DNA of 11,339 nt, taken from assembly GCA_021798855.1 (NCBI GenBank), contig JAJZBP010000050.1, positions 1 through 11,339 of the forward strand. Direction: 5' to 3'. The DNA is from Bacillota bacterium. GTDB lineage: Bacteria; Bacillota; Sulfobacillia; JAJZIM01; JAJZBP01. The translations under genes were made by a program, and so were the position numbers. Below the pieces are notes generated by a model. The model searched no databases. It was not told the DNA's origin and worked only from the letters and a program-made list of their open reading frames with translations. Positions 7,647-11,339 of this stretch are shown in pieces. How positions within the stretch are numbered: position 1 is the stretch's first letter; every line of letters begins with the position of its first letter.

Positions 7647-8579
7647 TTATAGAACCAGGGCCGCCCTCAGTTTGGCCCCCCGGGATCGGAAATTAACCGC
7701 CACCTCCGCCTCAGCCGGACGAATCAGCCTGGAAGTGAGCAACTTGAGCGTGGGCTGCAAACCGCAGACACAGGGCATGCGCGGAGGGCACCGGCAGGGA
7801 TTTACCCCCCGCCGGAAGGTTTTTTTGACGATCCGATCTTCCAATGAGTGGAATGAAATAACGACCACCCTTCCCCCGGGTAAAACCAACCGCAGGGCTG
7901 CCTCCAAACCCGTCTCAAGCTGTTCCAATTCGTCGTTGACGACGATCCTTAAAGCTTGGAAAGTCCGCCTGGCCGGATGTCCACCTTCCCTTCGCGCTTG
8001 GTGGGGCACGGCTTCCCGCACCGTCTCGGCCAACCGCAGGGTGGTCCGAAAGGGCTCCTTAACCCGTTCCCGCACGATAGCCCGTGCGATCCTGCCGGCG
8101 AAGGGGTCCTCTCCGTACCGCCGGATGATCGCGGCCAGGTCTCTTTCCGGCAGGCCGTTCACCAAGTCGGCCGCGGTCCGGCCCAGACCGGAGTCCATGC
8201 GCATATCCAAAGGGCCGTCCTGCCGGTAAGAGAACCCCCGCCAGGGTTCATCCAGTTGGGGAGAGGAAACGCCAAGATCGAAGATAACCCCGTCAACCTT
8301 CCCCAAACCGACCTCCCCCAAGACTTCTTCCAGTGCTCCAAAGGAGCGGCGGAATACGGCAACCCGCTCTCCGAACGGTTTCAACCGCTCTCTGGTCGCC
8401 TCCACCGCCGCCGGATCCCTGTCCAAGGCCACCAGTCGCCCATCCGGTCCCAAAACCGCCGCAATGGCCTGAGAGTGCCCCCCACCTCCGGCGGTGCAAT
8501 CCACGTAGATGCCGTCCGGACGTGGAGCCAGGTAGCGCAATACTTCCGCCAGGAGAACTGTTTCGTGGTGATAATTCAT
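7647..8579 (-). CDS. rsmH: 16S rRNA (cytosine(1402)-N(4))-methyltransferase RsmH (MraW)
   Basis: RsmH is an S-adenosylmethionine-dependent methyltransferase for N4 of C1402 in the 16S rRNA decoding centre. At 310 residues it has normal family length. Motifs: the start MNYHHETVLLAEVL (1-14); the SAM site DCTAGGGGHS (27-36) and ALDRDP (51-56); FDLGVSSPQLD (100-110); GPLDMRMD (122-129); VNDEL (214-218); ISFHSLEDRIVKK (241-253). The Cys-rich tail CRCPPRMPCVCG (262-273) is common in the family. The ATG at 8579 lies 5 bases after the mraZ stop. The frame stays open to 8879 inside mraZ, but the conserved N-terminus fixes the start. It is probably cotranscribed with mraZ. Confidence 0.97.
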   Translation of the reverse strand: MNYHHETVLLAEVLRYLAPRPDGIYVDCTAGGGGHSQAIAAVLGPDGRLVALDRDPAAVEATRERLKPFGERVAVFRRSFGALEEVLGEVGLGKVDGVIFDLGVSSPQLDEPWRGFSYRQDGPLDMRMDSGLGRTAADLVNGLPERDLAAIIRRYGEDPFAGRIARAIVRERVKEPFRTTLRLAETVREAVPHQARREGGHPARRTFQALRIVVNDELEQLETGLEAALRLVLPGGRVVVISFHSLEDRIVKKTFRRGVNPCRCPPRMPCVCGLQPTLKLLTSRLIRPAEAEVAVNFRSRGAKLRAALVL

Positions 8580-8584
8580 AGCCT

Positions 8585-9019
8585 TCAGTTTCCGCCCGGC
8601 CCCATGATCCGCTCCGCCACGTCCTCGAAGGAAGCAGCCGCTCCCTGGCTGTATTCTTCCCAGATCCGCCGATCCCAGATTTCCACCCGGTTGTACACGC
8701 CGATCACGGTCACCTCCTTCTCCAGGGAAGCGTGCCGACGCAAGCCGGGTTGTACCAAAACCCTTCCCTGCCGATCCGTTTCCCCCACCGAGGCGCTGGC
8801 GAAAAACAGGCGCACGAAGGACCGCACATCGGCCTTGGTGAAGGGAAGTTCCCGCAGTTTTTCGCCCAAATGCTCCCACTCCAAGGCCGGGTAAAGAAAA
8901 AGACAGTGATCAAACCCCTTGGCCAACACGAAACGTTCCCCCAACTCCTCGCGCAAGGAAGCGGGAATGAAGATCCTCCCTTTTTCGTCGATGACGTGTT
9001 GGTGCTCACCCAAGAACAC
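8585..9019 (-). CDS. mraZ: Transcriptional regulator MraZ
   Basis: MraZ is the first gene of the dcw cluster and an AbrB/SpoVT-fold DNA-binding protein. It forms a ring and represses or tunes its own operon in species where it has been studied. From the GTG at 9019 it has 144 residues, the usual family length. It shows the duplicated half-domains with the signatures DEKGR (11-15) and DRQGR (82-86), each followed by a hydrophobic strand and an (S)LR helix. The GTG is chosen because the family starts with (M/V)FLGE and because AGAGGG lies 8 bases upstream. An upstream start at 9052 would add 11 atypical residues. A candidate target site lies directly upstream and overlaps this binding site. Confidence 0.96.
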   Translation of the reverse strand: MFLGEHQHVIDEKGRIFIPASLREELGERFVLAKGFDHCLFLYPALEWEHLGEKLRELPFTKADVRSFVRLFFASASVGETDRQGRVLVQPGLRRHASLEKEVTVIGVYNRVEIWDRRIWEEYSQGAAASFEDVAERIMGPGGN

Positions 9020-9025
9020 GAATTG

Positions 9026-9065
9026 GTCCCTCTTTCCACCACTTCGCACCACTTAGCCCCACAAA
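9026..9065 (-). promoter_or_regulatory. Candidate MraZ operator: four 10-bp direct repeats
   Basis: Read on the minus strand there are four consecutive decamers in exact 10-base register. Their cores are TTTGTGGGGC, TAAGTGGTGC, GAAGTGGTGG and AAAGAGGGAC, giving a consensus close to NAAGTGGKGS. Known MraZ targets upstream of mraZ are direct repeats of TGGGN-like or AAAGTGG-like boxes with a period of about 10 bp. The fourth repeat contains the mraZ Shine-Dalgarno sequence, and the array ends 6 bases before the start codon. Binding here would act as a roadblock downstream of the promoter. The function is inferred; the repeats are seen directly. Confidence 0.62.
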
Positions 9066-9109
9066 TTCGCCAAGGCTGGGCCGAATCCTTCTTTTCCCTG
9101 ACCTGCCAT

Positions 9110-9134
9110 AAAAAAATACCGTGAGAATCACCGT
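9110..9134 (-). terminator. Weak terminator-like hairpin in the mraZ leader
   Basis: On the minus strand, bases 9134 to 9118 form a hairpin of seven positions with one G-G mismatch and a 3-base loop (plus-strand form ACCGTGA, GAA, TCACCGT). One base later comes a run of seven T (9116-9110). It lies about 90 bases before mraZ, so it could attenuate transcription of the cluster or end a short leader RNA. The stem is short, and confidence is modest. Confidence 0.35.
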
Positions 9135-9135
9135 C

Positions 9136-9158
9136 CCTGGCCCGTAACGTGGGCCAGG
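9136..9158. other. Perfect inverted repeat CCTGGCCC / GGGCCAGG
   Basis: There are eight paired bases with a 7-base loop (9144-9150). A second overlapping inverted repeat follows (GGCCT/AGGCC around 9157-9172), and a near-repeat of the GTAAC element lies at 9144 and 9174. On the minus strand these could form alternative structures in the mraZ leader, upstream of the weak terminator-like hairpin. It could equally be a protein-binding dyad. Confidence 0.5.
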
Positions 9159-9237
9159 CCTTGGACCAGGCCAGTAACCCAGGTCGGAAGTCTGGCTAAT
9201 CGCAAATTGCTTTTTTTTATGTGCTTTTTGCAGCAAA

Positions 9238-9250
9238 GTCTTGTCAAGAC
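9238..9250. promoter_or_regulatory. Dyad GTCTTG-T-CAAGAC over the divergent -35 region
   Basis: A perfect 6+1+6 inverted repeat. It covers the plus-strand -35 hexamer TTGTCA (9241-9246) and, on the other strand, a perfect TTGACA (9247-9242). It is a candidate operator for control of the divergent genes, or simply a by-product of two overlapping -35 elements. The minus-strand TTGACA has no good -10 at 16-18 bases (CACATA at 18), so I do not call a firm mraZ promoter there. Confidence 0.35.
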
Positions 9251-9269
9251 ACTTTTTTTGACCTAAAAT
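9241..9269 (+). promoter_or_regulatory. Sigma-A-type promoter for the HD-GYP gene
   Basis: The -35 TTGTCA (9241-9246) and -10 TAAAAT (9264-9269) are separated by exactly 17 bases. Each matches the TTGACA/TATAAT consensus at five of six positions. The expected start of transcription is near 9276, giving a leader of about 28 bases to the GTG at 9304. An 8-base palindrome TACATGTA spans 9269-9276. The surrounding AT-rich island in a GC-rich contig supports a promoter. Confidence 0.65.
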
Positions 9270-9303
9270 ACATGTAGAATCTGTAACATTTTCCCTGTCG
9301 GGG

Positions 9304-11339
9304 GTGACCCAGGCGTCCGGTTTTTCGCATCCGTCTCTGACTGTTTTTTCACATCTCGCCAAGCTCGGCAACGATCCTTCCTTGCCCTGCTTCCTGGCAA
9401 CCCTGGCCGAAGCGGTTTGCGCCACCGCCGCCGACGGTGTGGCCATCGCCGTTTTGGAAGGGGAGGGACCGTTGCGCTTTCAAACCGCCCGCGGCCTGGG
9501 AGCGGAGCTTTTTCCGCCGGGCGGAGACATCCGTACGATCCTCTCTCCGGTCGGCACACGGGTGTTCAAGCAGGCTTCGCCCCTTTGCCTGGAAATCGGG
9601 AATCCCGATAACCACCGGCACCTGTCGGCACGCAGTCGAGCCGACTTCATCCGCAGCGGCATCCACTCGGCCTACCTGATTCCCCTCCGTTTCCGCAAAC
9701 GGGGAAACGGCCTTTTTTGTGCCTTTGGGGGTAAACCGAACCGCTTTTCCCCCGACGATCAATTCCTCCTGCGCAGCCTGACATCCTTGGCCGCCATCGG
9801 CGTGGCCATGAACGGGCTGGAAAGGGAGGAAAGGAAATTACAGGCCAGGCTGGGGTCTTTGCTCAGCGTGACCGACACAACTTCAACGGAACTTGGCTTC
9901 CTGGAATTGCTCAATCTCACCCTGATAAAAATGGTTCGAGCCACCGGTTCAGCCTCCGGCGCGGTTTTGCTCTTCAATCCCTCAAGAACCCTCCTGGAAG
10001 CCGCGGCAGTCCACAACCTTCCGCCGTACTTTCGCTCCTACCGGGTCACTCCGGGGTTCGAGCCCGGAGGAATCGCCGCCGAAACGGGCCGAAGGGTCAA
10101 AGTGGTGGACACCCGGGCAACCTCTCCGGCCCTGAGTCCGATCCTCACCCAGTTCTCTTCCCTGATCGCCTGTCCTCTCATCTCCGGGAAGGAAATTATC
10201 GGGGTTTTGCAATTGCACGGGTTGGCCAATCCCTTCCTCCATGGATCGAATGACGACGCTTTCTTGGATGTCCTGGCGGGACGCATGGCCCATACGATCA
10301 GAAACGCTCTTTTTCTGCGGGATTCTCAGCGGCTTTACTCCCACACCATCCGCGCCCTGGCCAAGGCCGTCGATGCCAAGGATCGCTATTCCCGTAACCA
10401 TTCCGAAAACGTTGGATCCTATTCGCGGGCCGTCGCCCAACAAATGGGTCTCGGGCACGGGGACGTTGAAGCCGTCACCCTGGCCGCCGTTCTCCACGAC
10501 GTGGGCAAGATCGGCATCACCGACGCCATCATCGCCAAACCTTCGCGGTTAAACCCGGACGAATGGGCGCTGATGCTGACCCATCCGGAAATCGGCGCAG
10601 GCCTCCTGGAGCAGGGGGAAGAAACCCGCCCATTGTCGGCCGCGGTTCGCCACCACCACGAACGCTGGGAAGGCACCGGTTATCCGGCCCGCCTGAAACA
10701 AAACGAGATCCCCTTGGGCTCCACGATCATCGCGGTGGCCGACGCTTTCGACACCATGACCACCGACCGCCCCTACCGGGCGGCGCTCACCTGGGCCGAA
10801 GCCAAGGCAGAATTGGCGCGGCACCTGGGCACCCAGTTCTCCCCGGAAGCCGGGGAAGCCCTCCTCGCGTTCCTGGCCAAAGAGGGCAACCATTCACCGA
10901 TCCCCAAGCACGTTTCTACGTCCGAGCACGACCGCAGTGGCCGTTCGTACTTCCCCATCGCCTCTTTCCACAGCAACCAGCGCAGACATTTGGACAGTCA
11001 GTTGGAACTCTTCCAACGTTTGGGTAGCCGCTTGGAAAACATGCTGGATTACAACGGGGTGGCGGAGGAATTTCTGCGGACCTTCCAGGCAACCGTCGGC
11101 GCCAGCGGAGGCAAGGTTCTCATCCTGCCGACGGCGGACAGCTCCGAGCCGGATTCGGTTCGCGGCCTCGCTCCCGGTTCCCCGCCCGCTCCCGGTTCCC
11201 CGCCCGCTCCCGGTTCCCCGCCCGCTCCCGGTTCCCCGCTCGACCCCGGTTCCCCGCTCGACCCCGGTTCCCCGCCCGCTCCCGGTTCCCCGCTCGACCC
11301 CGGTTCCCCGCCCGCTCCCGGTTCCCCGCCCGCTCCCGG
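9304..11339 (+). CDS. GAF-GAF-HD-GYP protein, predicted c-di-GMP phosphodiesterase, runs off the window
   Basis: The frame is open from 9262 to the window end with no stop (at least 678 residues from the GTG at 9304). That GTG is the best start by position, but it has no convincing ribosome binding site. GAF-like domain 1 spans about 21-170, a charged helix about 169-190, and GAF-like domain 2 about 199-335. The HD-GYP domain spans about 345-525: DRYSRNHSENV (360-370), the metal motif VLHDVGKIG with H398-D399, THPEIG, HHHERWEGTGYP (450-461), and VADAFDTMTTDRPYR. All core metal ligands look present, so hydrolysis of c-di-GMP is likely. No membrane segment is seen. After about 562 a new amphipathic helix and strands (ELFQRLGSRLENML, GGKVLIL) look like the start of a third GAF domain, which then enters a Pro-rich repeat. 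It is transcribed divergently from mraZ. Confidence 0.9.
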   Translation, partial: MTQASGFSHPSLTVFSHLAKLGNDPSLPCFLATLAEAVCATAADGVAIAVLEGEGPLRFQTARGLGAELFPPGGDIRTILSPVGTRVFKQASPLCLEIGNPDNHRHLSARSRADFIRSGIHSAYLIPLRFRKRGNGLFCAFGGKPNRFSPDDQFLLRSLTSLAAIGVAMNGLEREERKLQARLGSLLSVTDTTSTELGFLELLNLTLIKMVRATGSASGAVLLFNPSRTLLEAAAVHNLPPYFRSYRVTPGFEPGGIAAETGRRVKVVDTRATSPALSPILTQFSSLIACPLISGKEIIGVLQLHGLANPFLHGSNDDAFLDVLAGRMAHTIRNALFLRDSQRLYSHTIRALAKAVDAKDRYSRNHSENVGSYSRAVAQQMGLGHGDVEAVTLAAVLHDVGKIGITDAIIAKPSRLNPDEWALMLTHPEIGAGLLEQGEETRPLSAAVRHHHERWEGTGYPARLKQNEIPLGSTIIAVADAFDTMTTDRPYRAALTWAEAKAELARHLGTQFSPEAGEALLAFLAKEGNHSPIPKHVSTSEHDRSGRSYFPIASFHSNQRRHLDSQLELFQRLGSRLENMLDYNGVAEEFLRTFQATVGASGGKVLILPTADSSEPDSVRGLAPGSPPAPGSPPAPGSPPAPGSPLDPGSPLDPGSPPAPGSPLDPGSPPAPGSPPAP
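11173..11339 (+). repeat. 18-bp tandem repeat encoding PGSPPA / PGSPLD, at least 9 units
   Basis: Nine complete units and five bases of a tenth run to the window end. Two unit types occur: A, CCCGGTTCCCCGCCCGCT (PGSPPA), and B, CCCGGTTCCCCGCTCGAC (PGSPLD). Their order is A A A B B A B A A. Within each type the units are identical at every base, which suggests recent expansion or gene conversion. They stay in the HD-GYP frame. The minus strand has GGG/GGGG runs with loops of 1 to 7 bases, so G-quadruplex formation is possible. The contig probably ends here because assembly failed in the repeat. Confidence 0.95.

Noticed and set aside
9120..9300. c-di-GMP riboswitch in the leader of the HD-GYP gene or mraZ
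   Set aside because: The plus-strand leader is only about 28 bases, and the minus-strand leader lacks the conserved core I would expect of a GEMM-type aptamer.
9349..9762. Minus-strand ORFs over the start of the HD-GYP gene
   Set aside because: They are antisense to the GAF-coding frame and carry no recognisable features.
11173..11339. CRISPR-like direct repeats
   Set aside because: The 18-bp units are contiguous with no spacers and stay in the coding frame, so this is a coding tandem repeat.

Overview
The window looks like one contig from a moderately GC-rich, Gram-positive-type bacterium, most likely a Bacillota (Clostridia-like) lineage. The evidence is the gene order mraZ-rsmH-ftsL-ftsI-murE-murF-mraY-ftsW, a MurE with the DNPR signature of meso-diaminopimelate peptidoglycan, a short FtsL, and frequent GTG/TTG starts behind good Shine-Dalgarno sites. 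I cannot name a genus from the sequence alone. No rRNA, tRNA, CRISPR array or insertion sequence was seen.

Layout. Positions 1 to about 260 are very AT-rich (64 G+C in 260 bases by hand count, about 25%; the next stretch, 301-360, is 60%). This segment ends inside ftsW, at the codons for the conserved HTDFIF motif. From 169 to 9019 the minus strand carries the division and cell wall (dcw) cluster, transcribed right to left: mraZ, rsmH, ftsL, ftsI, murE, murF, an unrecognised 108-residue ORF, mraY, and an ftsW/spoVE that stops after 293 residues. Genes are tightly packed: murE/murF overlap as ATGA, the small ORF/mraY overlap as TTGA, and the mraY stop lies in the ftsW ribosome binding site. 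Positions 9020-9303 form a divergent intergenic region. It holds a candidate MraZ operator of four 10-bp repeats, leader hairpins including a weak terminator-like one, and a good sigma-A-type promoter facing right. From 9304 to the window end the plus strand encodes a soluble GAF-GAF-HD-GYP protein, a predicted c-di-GMP phosphodiesterase. It runs into a partial third GAF-like segment and then an 18-bp tandem repeat that continues off the end.

How the genes work together. MraZ is the cluster regulator. RsmH methylates 16S rRNA. MurE and MurF complete the UDP-MurNAc-pentapeptide, and MraY transfers it to undecaprenyl phosphate as lipid I. FtsW and FtsI polymerise and crosslink septal peptidoglycan, with FtsL as a divisome scaffold. 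The divergent HD-GYP gene would couple c-di-GMP turnover to unknown ligands through its GAF domains.

Most of the window is a standard dcw cluster. The points that deserve attention are the abrupt composition change inside ftsW, the small ORF between murF and mraY, the repeat and leader structure at the head of the cluster, and the G-rich tandem repeat at the right end. I do not see a clear new multi-gene system.
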